From Mediterraneibacter agrestimuris (GTDB lineage: Bacteria > Bacillota > Clostridia > Lachnospirales > Lachnospiraceae), in NCBI RefSeq assembly GCF_943193195.1, contig NZ_CALPDG010000021.1, forward strand, positions 1-61,641: a DNA stretch of 61,641 bases, read 5' to 3'. A program made the position numbers and the translations under genes. Each line of letters begins with the position of its first letter. The first letter of the stretch is position 1. This document shows positions 45,143 to 54,523 of this stretch, piece by piece. The notes under the pieces are model-generated. The model was not told the origin of the DNA and made no database searches. It saw only the letters and a program-made list of their open reading frames with translations.

Positions 45143-45649
45143 CTAAAATTTGATGTGTGCTTTGAAAAAGTCCGGTTCTTTTCCCGCTGCAAGATTCTCC
45201 CTGACCTGAAGGAGCAGACGCTTAAATAACATCTTTTCTTCCATATTCAGTCCCTTAAATATATGTTTCTCCATCTGCTCTGTCACTTCTTTGATATACC
45301 GCAGATATTCTCTGCTCTTATCTGTCAGGATCAACCGGAGAATACGCTGGTCTGCCGTATCCGGCTTCCGCACAATATACCCCATCTTCTCCATTTTCTG
45401 GATAGACGTTGTAATGGATGACGGCGTCAGATCCAACTTTGCTGCAAGCTCCCGCTGAGACAGTTCCCCTTCCATGCTTAACACAACAAGGATTCCCGCC
45501 TGCCAAGGTTTCAGATCACAGGTTTCAAACGCCTGCTTCGCATAACATTCACTTAAATGTGCGATCTGACTTAGTATCCCCATCATAGGCATATCTTCAA
45601 ACTTCAATTCCATGTCTTTCTCTTCCCTTTCGTCTTTCTTTTCTCTCAT
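45143..45649 (-). CDS. MarR-family transcriptional repressor
   Basis: 168-residue winged-helix regulator (ELSQRELAAKLDLTPSSITT about 74-93, wing KPDTADQRILRLILT). It is the first gene of an operon with the two ABC exporter genes 38 bases downstream. The autoregulatory operators lie upstream. The ligand is probably a compound exported by the ABC pair (inference). The start could be 45649 or ATG 45613; both have only moderate ribosome sites. Confidence 0.94.
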   Translation of the reverse strand: MREKKDEREEKDMELKFEDMPMMGILSQIAHLSECYAKQAFETCDLKPWQAGILVVLSMEGELSQRELAAKLDLTPSSITTSIQKMEKMGYIVRKPDTADQRILRLILTDKSREYLRYIKEVTEQMEKHIFKGLNMEEKMLFKRLLLQVRENLAAGKEPDFFKAHIKF

Positions 45650-45666
45650 CCATCCTCATTTAATTA

Positions 45667-45680
45667 GTTAGACATCTAAC
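45667..45680 (-). promoter_or_regulatory. MarR operator 1
   Basis: GTTAGA, two bases, TCTAAC: an inverted repeat lying immediately downstream of the marR -10 and over the likely transcription start. Confidence 0.75.
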
Positions 45681-45684
45681 GGTT

Positions 45685-45713
45685 ATTTTATTCATATCCA
45701 CTTAAAAAGTCAA
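45685..45713 (-). promoter_or_regulatory. marR-ABC operon promoter
   Basis: Minus-strand -35 TTGACT (45708-45713), 17 bases, -10 TAAAAT (45685-45690). Confidence 0.8.
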
Positions 45714-45762
45714 TATCCCATCTTAAAATTCACCTTTTTTTCATAATTATTACCAATTTTTA

Positions 45763-45776
45763 ATTAGATATCTAAT
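45763..45776 (-). promoter_or_regulatory. MarR operator 2
   Basis: ATTAGATATCTAAT is a perfect 14-base palindrome sharing the TTAGA..TCTAA core with operator 1. It lies 96 bases upstream of operator 1, beyond the -35, a spacing that would permit looping. Confidence 0.65.
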
Positions 45777-45862
45777 CAAATAAAGAATGTGTAAAATCGG
45801 CTGCTTAACAATACAAACGACTCTACACATTTATTATAAATACTTTCTATTTTTATGTCTCT

Positions 45863-47032
45863 CTACTCTTCCTCTTCCCGATTCAAGACCGTAATGCTTC
45901 CCGGTCTTTTCATCGTTCGGACATTGATCCCATTCACCTCAATATGGTCGTCTACTGCGATCACAAGGCACTGACGACCGTCAATCTCTCTTGTTTCAAT
46001 TAAATCTGCACGATCCGGGTTCACCTTGATAACGATGTCCGGTGTCTCGATATTGAACTTCTTAGTTTCTGTTATATTCGCCGCTATCAGAGAAGCCTTC
46101 TCTCCTGCCGCCGCTTCAAAAACCTGTTCAAAGGATTCCATCTTCTCCGCTGATACTCCGCTGTTTTCAAATACCTTCTTCATATCTGTCTTATCCAGCA
46201 TCAGCGGCTCCGGCTCTTCTTTGTGTTCTTCGATCAAATCGTTCAATGTCTCATGGATATTACGAACAGTCTCATAATCGCCATCTTCTCCAAGAGTATC
46301 CTCGATGATCATCTGAAATGTTTCCTTCTGTGTGTCCGCAGACATCGGCATATTCGCCCCAAGAAGCTGGTCGATCAGCTCCGGCTGCAGATCTCCTGAT
46401 TTCTTCGTATAATACAAAGCGCCGTGGATATCCATATTGCGGTCTGTAAATGCCGGGAACAAAAATCCCTTATCCGGCATATCTACAAGCCAGTCACGCA
46501 CTCTGTCCTTAATCCGGTTATCATCCGAATAATAGCATAATCCCGCTTTTGACAGAGATACCGGGCAGATGCTGCACAACAGATATTCATAAACTGTATC
46601 AGATGCATCATACATCTCCAGATCATCAGATGCTTTGCCCGGAACATCGTACATTGCGTGAATCAGTATTATATAGTAATTTTCGTCATATATGTAGTTC
46701 TCAATTACCTTGTTGTAGAACTCTTCCAGAAGCATATCATCTTCCAGCTTACTGTTGCGCAGCTTTAATAAAAATTCCTGCGTGCCGCCCGGCATTTCCT
46801 GCTCCAGCGGAAACTCCATATTCAGCAGATTACGTCCCAGACTTCCCGACAACGTCTTCTTAAAAATGTCGAAATATTTAAATGCTTCTTCCTCCGGCAG
46901 CGAAAGAAATGCATCCCTGAACTGCATTTTCTTATTCTTCTCATGATCCACATAGCAGCCGCAGATTCTTGTAATTGCACAGTTAGCCGGTGAAAACTGT
47001 TTCCTGATTTCCAGTACTTCCTTCTTATTCAT
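45863..47032 (-). CDS. DUF4317 family protein
   Basis: A 389-residue soluble protein of the DUF4317 family, common in Lachnospiraceae and of unknown function. It starts MNKKEVLEIRKQFSPANCAI, has a conserved ITRICGCYVD near the N-terminus, and ends with a beta-rich part (NVRTMKRPGSITVLNRE). No membrane segment or enzyme motif is visible. It stands alone between the MATE gene (divergent) and the marR operon. Confidence 0.9.
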   Translation of the reverse strand: MNKKEVLEIRKQFSPANCAITRICGCYVDHEKNKKMQFRDAFLSLPEEEAFKYFDIFKKTLSGSLGRNLLNMEFPLEQEMPGGTQEFLLKLRNSKLEDDMLLEEFYNKVIENYIYDENYYIILIHAMYDVPGKASDDLEMYDASDTVYEYLLCSICPVSLSKAGLCYYSDDNRIKDRVRDWLVDMPDKGFLFPAFTDRNMDIHGALYYTKKSGDLQPELIDQLLGANMPMSADTQKETFQMIIEDTLGEDGDYETVRNIHETLNDLIEEHKEEPEPLMLDKTDMKKVFENSGVSAEKMESFEQVFEAAAGEKASLIAANITETKKFNIETPDIVIKVNPDRADLIETREIDGRQCLVIAVDDHIEVNGINVRTMKRPGSITVLNREEEE

Positions 47033-47239
47033 TTATCTTCCCTCTTTCATTCTTTTTTCATCCATGTGTGTTTCTGTTGTAAAATAATATAACACATTCT
47101 TATCTATTTTACATCGGATTATACGGATAAAAAAGAATTGATTTCTTTTATTTTCTATGCTAAAATTTCTCGGTCACTGTTTAACCTACGGTGTTCACAG
47201 TAACATTTCTCGAATGTCTATATATGAAAGGATATTTCC

Positions 47240-48550
47240 ATGAACAATATAAAAAGTACATTTTTCAAATATGTATCTGCCAACATCCTCGGAATGATCG
47301 GTCTGTCCTGCTACATCCTGGCAGATACCTTTTTCATCGCCCGCGGCATCGGCGCTGATGGACTGACCGCACTGAATCTTGCAATCCCCATTTATAGTTT
47401 TATGAACGGTTTGGGACTGATGACTGGTATGGGCGGTGCAACCCGTTATTCTATTTCTAAGGGAACCTCAGACACAACCGTCAGAAAACAAATTTTTACA
47501 CATGCATTTTGTTTTGCGCTTTTTTTATCTTCCATCTTCTTATTTCTGGGAGCAACTACAGCAGAGCCGCTTTCCCGGCTGATGGGAGCGGATGCCGATA
47601 CGCTTGGACTGACAACTGATTATTTACGGATTCTGATGGTTTTCGCACCCTTTTTCATGTGCAATAACCTGTTGATCTGCTTTGTCAGGAACGACGGGGC
47701 GCCGCAGCTCTCTATGCTGGCAATGTTGACCGGAAGCTTTGCTAATATTGTCATGGACTACGTTCTTATATTTCCATTTGGTATGGGAATGACAGGCGCC
47801 GCATTGGCAACCGCTGCTTCTCCTGTTATAAGTATGTTTGTACTCTCCGCTCACTTTATCCGTAAGCAGAATCAGTTCCGTCTCTGCCGTATCCGCCCGT
47901 CTCTGCGGCGGATCACAGACATCTGCGCCCTTGGTTCTTCCTCCCTGATCGTAGAAATTTCCTCTGGCGTAGTCATGCTGATCTTCAACCTGCTGATTCT
48001 GGGGATCAGTGGCAACATCGGCGTGGCAGCATACGGAGTCATTGCCAATATCGCACTTGTTCTTACCTCCATGTACACAGGTATTTCACAAGGTGTACAG
48101 CCAGTTATCAGCCAGTGCTTCGGCAGACATGAATACGGAAATATCCGCAAAGTTCTCCGTTACGCATTTACTACCTCAACGGTACTTGCAGCCCTATCCT
48201 ACCTGATTACCTTTATCTGGGCTGGACCGATCGTCTCTGCCTTTAACAAAGATAACGATCCAGTGCTGAATGCAATCGCAGTAAATGGAATGCACATTTA
48301 TTTTACAGCATTCGTTTTCATAGGAATCAACATTATCACCGCTACCTTTTTAAGCTCCACAGATAACCCGGGGGATGCTTTTTTCGTCTCTGTTTTCCGC
48401 GGATTCCTGCTGGTTATTCCGATGGCATTTTTGTTATCATTTTTGTTTGGGATCAACGGAATCTGGATTACCCTTCCATTCACCGAACTGCTTGTAGCTC
48501 TTCCGGCAGTGTACTTTATCCGAAAAACTTTAAAGAAGATGCCTTTATAA
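47240..48550 (+). CDS. MATE family efflux transporter
   Basis: Cation-coupled multidrug exporter with twelve predicted helices in 436 residues, arranged as two six-helix halves (second half from about residue 225). Family-like stretches: ADTFFIARGIGADGLTALNL, GMGGATRYSISKG and NIALVLTSMYTGISQGVQPV. The ribosome site is GAAAGGA. Convergent with the DAO-Rieske gene with 9 bases between the stops. Confidence 0.93.
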   Translation: MNNIKSTFFKYVSANILGMIGLSCYILADTFFIARGIGADGLTALNLAIPIYSFMNGLGLMTGMGGATRYSISKGTSDTTVRKQIFTHAFCFALFLSSIFLFLGATTAEPLSRLMGADADTLGLTTDYLRILMVFAPFFMCNNLLICFVRNDGAPQLSMLAMLTGSFANIVMDYVLIFPFGMGMTGAALATAASPVISMFVLSAHFIRKQNQFRLCRIRPSLRRITDICALGSSSLIVEISSGVVMLIFNLLILGISGNIGVAAYGVIANIALVLTSMYTGISQGVQPVISQCFGRHEYGNIRKVLRYAFTTSTVLAALSYLITFIWAGPIVSAFNKDNDPVLNAIAVNGMHIYFTAFVFIGINIITATFLSSTDNPGDAFFVSVFRGFLLVIPMAFLLSFLFGINGIWITLPFTELLVALPAVYFIRKTLKKMPL

Positions 48551-48559
48551 CAGTAACAT

Positions 48560-50032
48560 TTACTTATCTCTATGCAGTTCACATCCAACAGACGCCGTCT
48601 GCGCCGGTCCATCTAAAAGCCTGCCCTTGTAATCATATCGGGAACCATGACAGGGGCAGTCCCAGCTCTTCTCACTCTGATTCCATGCAAGCTGACATCC
48701 GAGATGAGGACATTTCACAGAAACAAGAAAAATCTCCCCGTCCTCTGCTTTGTATACCCCGGCTTTTTGCCCCTGATATTCGATAACGCCTCCTGTTCCC
48801 AGCCGAATGTCTTCCAGTTTCTCCTTCGGAAATGTCAATTTCTCTTTTGTAAGATTAATAACCGCATACTTTCCTTCTTCCAGAAATGTTTTCGCAGACG
48901 CCAGTATATTGACTCTCTGCGGAGAGAATACATCAGCATAATCATTCTTCCGTCCACACATCAAATCGGTCAGTACCATAGCAGCAGCCATAGAGGACGT
49001 CATTCCCCACTTTTGAAATCCAGTTGCCGCGAACCACCCTTCTGTCCGCCGTCCAAATTGTCCTATATAAGGGATTCCATCCAACGGCATACAGTCTTGA
49101 GCTGACCATTGATATGCAGCCTTTGCATGTGGGAAGTATTTCTCTACTTTGTGATGCAGATAATCATAAGGATTCCCCTGCTCCCCATCTCCGGTGCGGT
49201 GACCGCCGCCCCCGAACAATAACACATTTCCTGACTGCCTGAAAGACAGTGCATCTGCATCCACTCCCAGATACATCCCTGAAAGAGGAATTACATTTGT
49301 CAGACCCAGCACGTAGCTCCGTTCCTGATGCATCCGGAGAAAATAGTATCCTGGCCGAAGCACAAAAGGATAATGTCCTGCAAAAACAATCTGCTCTGCC
49401 CGTACATTTCCCCGGTCTGTTACAAGTAAATGCGGCTCTGCCCGAAGTACCTTTGTCTGTTCATACACCTTCACCTGTTCCGCCATCTTCTGTAAAAACT
49501 TCAATGGATGGAAGCTTGCCTGTCCTTTTAATTTCAATGCAGCTTCTACAGGAAAAGGCAGCTCTGTCCTGTATGTCAATTCCACAGGCAGTCCGAGACT
49601 TTCCGCCGCCCTGTACTCCTGCCGGAGCAGTCTGGCGTCCTTTACCGTATACAAATATGCCTCCCTCTCGGCCCACTCACATTCAATTCCATACTTTTGG
49701 ATCAATATCCGGTATCTCTCGATCGCTTCCTGATTGGCATCTGCGTATTGCTGTGCCTGTTCTTTCCCAACATTTGCCAGTAATTTATTATAAATCAATC
49801 CATGCTGTGATGTTACTTTGGCAGTCGTGTTCCCTGTCTGTCCGCTCCCGATCCGTTCTGCTTCCAGTACGATGCATTTTCTGCCCGCCTGCTCCAGAAA
49901 GTGGGCTGTCAATATTCCCGCCAGACCGCCGCCGATAACCGCAACATCGGTTTTTATATCTCCGTTTAATGCTGCATATTCAGGAAATACAGTTGTATCC
50001 CTCCAAAGTGATGTTTGTTTAATGCTCTCCAC
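48560..50032 (-). CDS. FAD-dependent oxidoreductase with C-terminal Rieske domain
   Basis: 490 residues. The N-terminal DAO-type FAD domain (VIGGGLAGILTAHFLEQAG near residue 33, then TAKVTSQHGL) is joined to a C-terminal Rieske 2Fe-2S domain (CPHLGC, then CPCHGS, about 440-480). Substrate unknown. GTG at 50032 was chosen because GGAAGGAG lies 8 bases upstream; ATG at 50050 and the longer frame to 50317 have no site. It is divergent from rubredoxin, a possible electron partner (inference). Confidence 0.9.
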   Translation of the reverse strand: MESIKQTSLWRDTTVFPEYAALNGDIKTDVAVIGGGLAGILTAHFLEQAGRKCIVLEAERIGSGQTGNTTAKVTSQHGLIYNKLLANVGKEQAQQYADANQEAIERYRILIQKYGIECEWAEREAYLYTVKDARLLRQEYRAAESLGLPVELTYRTELPFPVEAALKLKGQASFHPLKFLQKMAEQVKVYEQTKVLRAEPHLLVTDRGNVRAEQIVFAGHYPFVLRPGYYFLRMHQERSYVLGLTNVIPLSGMYLGVDADALSFRQSGNVLLFGGGGHRTGDGEQGNPYDYLHHKVEKYFPHAKAAYQWSAQDCMPLDGIPYIGQFGRRTEGWFAATGFQKWGMTSSMAAAMVLTDLMCGRKNDYADVFSPQRVNILASAKTFLEEGKYAVINLTKEKLTFPKEKLEDIRLGTGGVIEYQGQKAGVYKAEDGEIFLVSVKCPHLGCQLAWNQSEKSWDCPCHGSRYDYKGRLLDGPAQTASVGCELHRDK

Positions 50033-50238
50033 GTTTATTTCTCCTTCCATATACTGACCCACGGCCGTACAGCAAAGTACACAATTCAAATATAACAGCA
50101 GTTTACAATGTACTATTCTATAGCATGCTCTAAAATTGTTAAAATTATCAGTATTCTTTATAGGACTTACTTTCATATTTCTCGTAATTTTGTTGCAACT
50201 ATATAAATTTATATCAGTTTTTTTGTGCATTTTCACTG

Positions 50239-50268
50239 TTGCGAGAGTAAACATACATCTTATATAAT
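50239..50268 (+). promoter_or_regulatory. rubredoxin promoter
   Basis: -35 TTGCGA (50239-50244), 18 bases, -10 TATAAT (50263-50268). Confidence 0.65.
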
Positions 50269-50315
50269 AAAGTCGTTCATCTATGAACACACTATTCTTA
50301 AAGGAGGATATTGAC

Positions 50316-50477
50316 ATGAAAAAATATGTATGTGAGCCATGCGGCTATGTGTATGATCCCGAAGTCGGCGATCCAGATAACGGTATTGAACCGGGAACAG
50401 CTTTTGAAGACTTGCCGGAAGACTGGGTATGCCCGCTGTGCGGAATGGGTAAGGATGAATTCGCTGAGGAAGCGTAA
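50316..50477 (+). CDS. rubredoxin
   Basis: 53-residue iron protein for low-potential electron transfer, often in oxygen or peroxide detoxification of anaerobes. Both Cys pairs that hold the Fe are present (CEPCGY at residue 5, CPLCGM at about 38), with the usual [15 protein letters not shown] at 50316 has AAAGGAGG eight bases upstream. Monocistronic, with a strong terminator. Confidence 0.96.
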   Translation: MKKYVCEPCGYVYDPEVGDPDNGIEPGTAFEDLPEDWVCPLCGMGKDEFAEEA

Positions 50478-50507
50478 TTCCACAGTTTAGCTCTGAGATA
50501 AAAAAAT

Positions 50508-50543
50508 CGGTCAGGATATCTGTTAGCAAATATATCCTGACCG
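50508..50543. terminator. bidirectional terminator between rubredoxin and pflA
   Basis: CGGTCAGGATAT / ATATCCTGACCG form a perfect 12-bp stem with a 12-base loop. TCTTTTATTT follows on the plus strand and ATTTTTTTAT on the minus, serving both converging genes. Confidence 0.9.
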
Positions 50544-50582
50544 GTCTTTTATTTACACTATATTATGATGTAAAGTGTTGAA

Positions 50583-51326
50583 TCAGATAGCATGCAATAT
50601 TTGTTTTGCATGTTCTACACGTTCTTTTGTAGGTGGCTCTATTCCCCTAAGCGGATAATCATATCCCAATTCTTTCCATTTATATTCCCCGAGCGTATGA
50701 TAAGGAAGAACTTCCACTCTCTCTACGTTTCCAAGTCCTTCAATAAATTCATGAAGCTTTTCAAGCGCTGTATCTTCATCGCTTCGTTCTGGAACAAGTA
50801 CGTGGCGAATCCATACTGGCTTGTGAAGCTCATCCAGATATTTTGCCATATCCAGAATATTCTCATTTGTCCATCCTGTCAGCACTTTATGCTTTTCGTC
50901 ATCAATATGCTTAATGTCCAGCATCACAAGGTCTGTATACTTCATCAGCTCCTGTATCTTCTCAAAGAAAGGCTCTTCTCTTGTAAACGGATTACCGCTC
51001 GTATCCAGTGTTGTATGGATTCCCTGTTCTTTTGCCTTACGGAATAATTCCATCAGAAAATCAATCTGCAAAAGTGGTTCGCCTCCGCTTACTGTTATTC
51101 CGCCCTGCTCCCCCCAGTAAGTTTGGTAACGCAGAGCTGTCTTAACCAGTTCATCCGCCGTATATGGCGTTCCCTTTGGCATATCCCACGTATCCGGGTT
51201 ATGACAGAACTGGCAGCGCATGGCACAGCCTGTCAGGAAAATCACATAACGCACTCCGGGTCCGTCTACAGACCCGAAGCTTTCCAAAGAATGTACATAT
51301 CCTTTTAATTCTTTTTTTTCTTCCAT
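50583..51326 (-). CDS. pflA: pyruvate formate-lyase activating enzyme
   Basis: Radical SAM enzyme that installs the glycyl radical on PflB. The 247 residues have CAMRCQFCHNPDTW (CxxxCxxC, about 30), the TVSGGEPLLQ motif and LMLDIKH-type core (LVMLDIKHIDD). It lies 3 bases after pflB. ATG at 51326 was preferred to the TTG one codon earlier. Confidence 0.97.
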   Translation of the reverse strand: MEEKKELKGYVHSLESFGSVDGPGVRYVIFLTGCAMRCQFCHNPDTWDMPKGTPYTADELVKTALRYQTYWGEQGGITVSGGEPLLQIDFLMELFRKAKEQGIHTTLDTSGNPFTREEPFFEKIQELMKYTDLVMLDIKHIDDEKHKVLTGWTNENILDMAKYLDELHKPVWIRHVLVPERSDEDTALEKLHEFIEGLGNVERVEVLPYHTLGEYKWKELGYDYPLRGIEPPTKERVEHAKQILHAI

Positions 51327-51329
51327 CAA

Positions 51330-53582
51330 TTACATTGCCTCATGGCAGGTTCTTGCAATAACATCCATCTGCTGTTCACGTGTCAGGTCAATGAACTTAA
51401 CAGCATATCCGGATACACGGATCGTGAAGTTAGCGTACTCCGGTTTCTCCGGATGCTCCATTGCATCGATCAGTTTGTCTGTACCGAATACATTGACATT
51501 CAAATGGTGCGCTCCCTGATGGAAATATCCATCCATCACACGTGCAAGGTTAGCCTTACGCTCATCGTCATTGTGTCCCAGTGCACCCGGGCTGATTGTC
51601 TGTGTATTGGAAATACCATCCAGAGCCAACTCGTACGGTAATTTTGCTACGGAATTCAGTGAAGCAAGAAGACCGTTCATCTCTGCGCCGTAAGACGGAT
51701 TTGCTCCCGGCGAAAGCGGCTCGCCTGCTTTTCTTCCATCTGGCAGAGAACCTGTTGCCTTACCGTATACCACATTAGATGTAATTGTCAGGATAGATGT
51801 TGTCGGCTCGGAGTCTCTGTATGTGTGACATTTGCTCAATTTGTGCATAAATGTCTTCAACAGCCAGATTGCAATATCATCTGCACGGTCATCATCATTA
51901 CCGTATCTTGGGAAATCTCCTTCAACCTCAAAGTCTGTTGCGATTCCATCCTCATCACGTATTACCTTTACCTTAGCATACTTAATTGCGCTCAGGGAAT
52001 CAATAACGTGTGAGAATCCTGCAATACCTGTTGCAAATGTACGTCTTACATCTGTATCGATCAGAGCCATCTCTGCTGCTTCATAGTAATATTTATCATG
52101 CATATAGTGAATCATATTCAATGTATCTACATACAGCTTGGACAGCCATTCCATCATTGCATCATAACGTTCCATCACTTCATTGAAATCCAGATATTCA
52201 GAAGTAATCGGTCTGTAAGCAGGTCCTACCTGTACCTTTGTCTTTTCATCAATGCCGCCATTGATCGCATACAACAGACATTTTGCAAGATTTGCACGAG
52301 CTCCAAAGAACTGAATCTCCTTACCAGTCTGAGTTGCAGATACACAGCAGCAGATGCTATAGTCATCGCCCCATACCGGACGCATAACATCATCATTCTC
52401 ATACTGTACAGAGCTTGTCTTAACAGAAATGAGAGATGTATATTTCTTAAAGTTCTCCGGAAGTCTCTCGGAATACAAAACAGTCAGGTTCGGCTCCGGC
52501 GCCGGTCCCATGTTCTCCAATGTATGAAGGAAACGGTAATCATTCTTTGTAACCATAGAACGTCCATCCTGACCCAGACCGCCCATCTCCAGAGTTGCCC
52601 ATACCGGATCTCCTGAGAACAACTCATTATAAGAAGGAATACGCGCAAACTTCACCATACGGAATTTCATAACAATATGGTCAATTAACTCCTGAGCCTC
52701 CTTCTCTGTCAGAATACCGTTTTTCATATCTCTTTCAATGTAAATATCAAGAAATGTAGAGATACGTCCAACGCTCATGGCTGCACCATTCTGTGTCTTA
52801 ATTGCAGCAAGGTATCCGAAATACAGCCACTGTACTGCTTCTCTTGCATCCTTAGCCGGCTGAGAAATGTCATATCCGTATACCTTTGCCATTTCTTTCA
52901 TTTCACCCAGTGCACGGATCTGGTCTGCAATCTCTTCACGAAGACGGAAATCTGTTCCCTTCATGCCATGTCTTGCATAGCGCTCGAAATCGTACTGCTT
53001 CTTCTCAATCAGAAAATCAATACCATACAAAGCGATACGTCGGTAATCACCTACGATACGCCCGCGCCCATATGTATCCGGAAGTCCTGTGATGATCTTA
53101 TTATGACGTGCTGTCTTCATCTCTGGTGTATAGATATCAAATACACCTTGATTATGTGTCTTATGATATTTTGTGAAAATCTCTTTCAGATTTTCACTTG
53201 GCTCATAACCGTAAGTTGTACAAGCCTTCACAGCCATATTGATACCGCCGTACGGCATAAATGCTCTCTTCAGCGGTTTATCTGTCTGAAGACCGACAAC
53301 CTTCTCCAAATCCTTCATGCTCTCATCAATATATCCCGGACCGTATGCTGTCAGACCGGAAACAACTTCTGTTTCCATATCCAGCACACCGCCCTTTGCA
53401 CGCTCCTCTTTCTGCAATTCCTGAAGTCTGCCCCAAAGCTTATCTGTTGCTTCTGTTGGCTCCTCCAGAAATGACTCATCTCCGTCATACGGAGTGTAGT
53501 TTTCCTGAATAAAGTCGCGGACGTCTACAGAGTTTCTCCAGTTTTTTCCGGCAAATCCTGCCCACTGTTCAAACTGTGCCAT
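51330..53582 (-). CDS. pflB: formate C-acetyltransferase (pyruvate formate-lyase)
   Basis: Glycyl-radical enzyme that splits pyruvate with CoA into acetyl-CoA and formate, the core fermentation step of strict and facultative anaerobes. The 750 residues include the active-site cysteine pair in [10 protein letters not shown] (about 417) and the radical glycine in RVSGYAV (about 725). The activase pflA follows directly. Length is typical of true PFL rather than other glycyl-radical enzymes. Confidence 0.98.
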   Translation of the reverse strand: MAQFEQWAGFAGKNWRNSVDVRDFIQENYTPYDGDESFLEEPTEATDKLWGRLQELQKEERAKGGVLDMETEVVSGLTAYGPGYIDESMKDLEKVVGLQTDKPLKRAFMPYGGINMAVKACTTYGYEPSENLKEIFTKYHKTHNQGVFDIYTPEMKTARHNKIITGLPDTYGRGRIVGDYRRIALYGIDFLIEKKQYDFERYARHGMKGTDFRLREEIADQIRALGEMKEMAKVYGYDISQPAKDAREAVQWLYFGYLAAIKTQNGAAMSVGRISTFLDIYIERDMKNGILTEKEAQELIDHIVMKFRMVKFARIPSYNELFSGDPVWATLEMGGLGQDGRSMVTKNDYRFLHTLENMGPAPEPNLTVLYSERLPENFKKYTSLISVKTSSVQYENDDVMRPVWGDDYSICCCVSATQTGKEIQFFGARANLAKCLLYAINGGIDEKTKVQVGPAYRPITSEYLDFNEVMERYDAMMEWLSKLYVDTLNMIHYMHDKYYYEAAEMALIDTDVRRTFATGIAGFSHVIDSLSAIKYAKVKVIRDEDGIATDFEVEGDFPRYGNDDDRADDIAIWLLKTFMHKLSKCHTYRDSEPTTSILTITSNVVYGKATGSLPDGRKAGEPLSPGANPSYGAEMNGLLASLNSVAKLPYELALDGISNTQTISPGALGHNDDERKANLARVMDGYFHQGAHHLNVNVFGTDKLIDAMEHPEKPEYANFTIRVSGYAVKFIDLTREQQMDVIARTCHEAM

Positions 53583-53634
53583 TTTACAGTAACCTCCTCT
53601 GGTCTAATTCTATTGTTTCTTTTTTACGGGCTTA

Positions 53635-53663
53635 AGTATATCATCTGGTTAAAAAAATCACAA
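53635..53663 (-). promoter_or_regulatory. pfl promoter with Rex-like site
   Basis: Minus-strand -35 TTGTGA (53658-53663), 17 bases, -10 TATACT (53635-53640). The -35 region TTGTGAT, four T, TTAACCA resembles the redox repressor Rex operator with two mismatched positions. The remainder of the 262-base gap to the GNAT gene is AT-rich without other signals. Confidence 0.5.
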
Positions 53664-53844
53664 TATATAATTTTCTATTTTGGTTCTTGTACCTCTTTTT
53701 ATACAATTCTTTTGTTTTTTATAATATTTACTTATAAATCTACTTTTCTTTTTGTGATATATAGTATAATCCTTGCCGACCCAATACAAAATGTGGTATG
53801 ATTCAGCTATGTTTTATAAGAATTCTTACAAAGGAGCTTTACTT

Positions 53845-54333
53845 ATGAATATCAGAAAAACTACCCTCGATGACTTGGATGTGATATTGAAACTATACGA
53901 GAATGCCCGCAGCTTTATGGCACGTAACGGCAATCCAACTCAGTGGAGTACAAACTATCCTCCGGTTACTATGCTGGAACAGGATATCATAGATGGACAC
54001 AGTTATGTATGCGTGGAAGACGGACGCATCATCGCAACCTTCTATTTCCGTGCCGGTAAGGATGATACTTATGCCCGGATTTATGAGGGAGAATGGCTGA
54101 ACGACAGACCTTATGGGGCAGTACACCGCATTACTTCTGACGGCAGTGTCAAAGGAACTGCATCCTTCTGTATCAATTGGGCGCTTTCCCAGTGCGGCAA
54201 CCTCAAAATTGACACCCACCGGGATAATAAGGTAATGCAGCATTTACTGGAAAAGAACGGATTTACTTACTGTGGGATTATTTATATTGACGATGGGACA
54301 GACCGTCTTGCCTACCAGAAAAGTCACTCTTAA
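53845..54333 (+). CDS. GNAT family N-acetyltransferase
   Basis: 162 residues with a GNAT fold: NIRKTTLDDLDVILKLYENA at the start, a beta core (GRIIATFYFRAG), and the C-terminal LKIDTHRDNKVMQHLLEKNG followed by FTYCGIIYI, the acetyl-CoA-binding and last-strand region. The substrate is unknown. ATG at 53845 has AAAGGAG eight bases upstream; the longer frame from 53773 has none. Confidence 0.9.
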   Translation: MNIRKTTLDDLDVILKLYENARSFMARNGNPTQWSTNYPPVTMLEQDIIDGHSYVCVEDGRIIATFYFRAGKDDTYARIYEGEWLNDRPYGAVHRITSDGSVKGTASFCINWALSQCGNLKIDTHRDNKVMQHLLEKNGFTYCGIIYIDDGTDRLAYQKSHS

Positions 54334-54407
54334 TCTTCAACATCCAAATATAAACAATCAGTGTCTTCATTTTGTTGCACAAAACATTACAATGAACCTT
54401 CTAAAAC

Positions 54408-54444
54408 AAGAAAGTGTGTACAGCAAACGCTGACACACTTTCTT
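54408..54444. terminator. hairpin between GNAT and xdh genes
   Basis: AAGAAAGTGTGT / ACACACTTTCTT form a 12-bp perfect stem with a 13-base loop. It lies between converging genes; T tracts are short on both sides. Confidence 0.65.
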
Positions 54445-54523
54445 AGGTCTCATTTTCACTTGGCAAAAGTCATTCATCTGTTTCTTTGCACTTTAGCTGT
54501 AAATGCTTAATTTTTTCTGACTC

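Noticed and set aside
45786-45831. Terminator after DUF4317
   Set aside because: AATGTGTA / TACACATT can pair, but the arms are short and separated by 30 bases, so the evidence is too weak.
48560-50317. Extended N-terminus of the DAO-Rieske protein (95 more residues from 50317)
   Set aside because: The extra part is low-quality coding sequence across the divergent promoter region; a strong ribosome site precedes GTG 50032.
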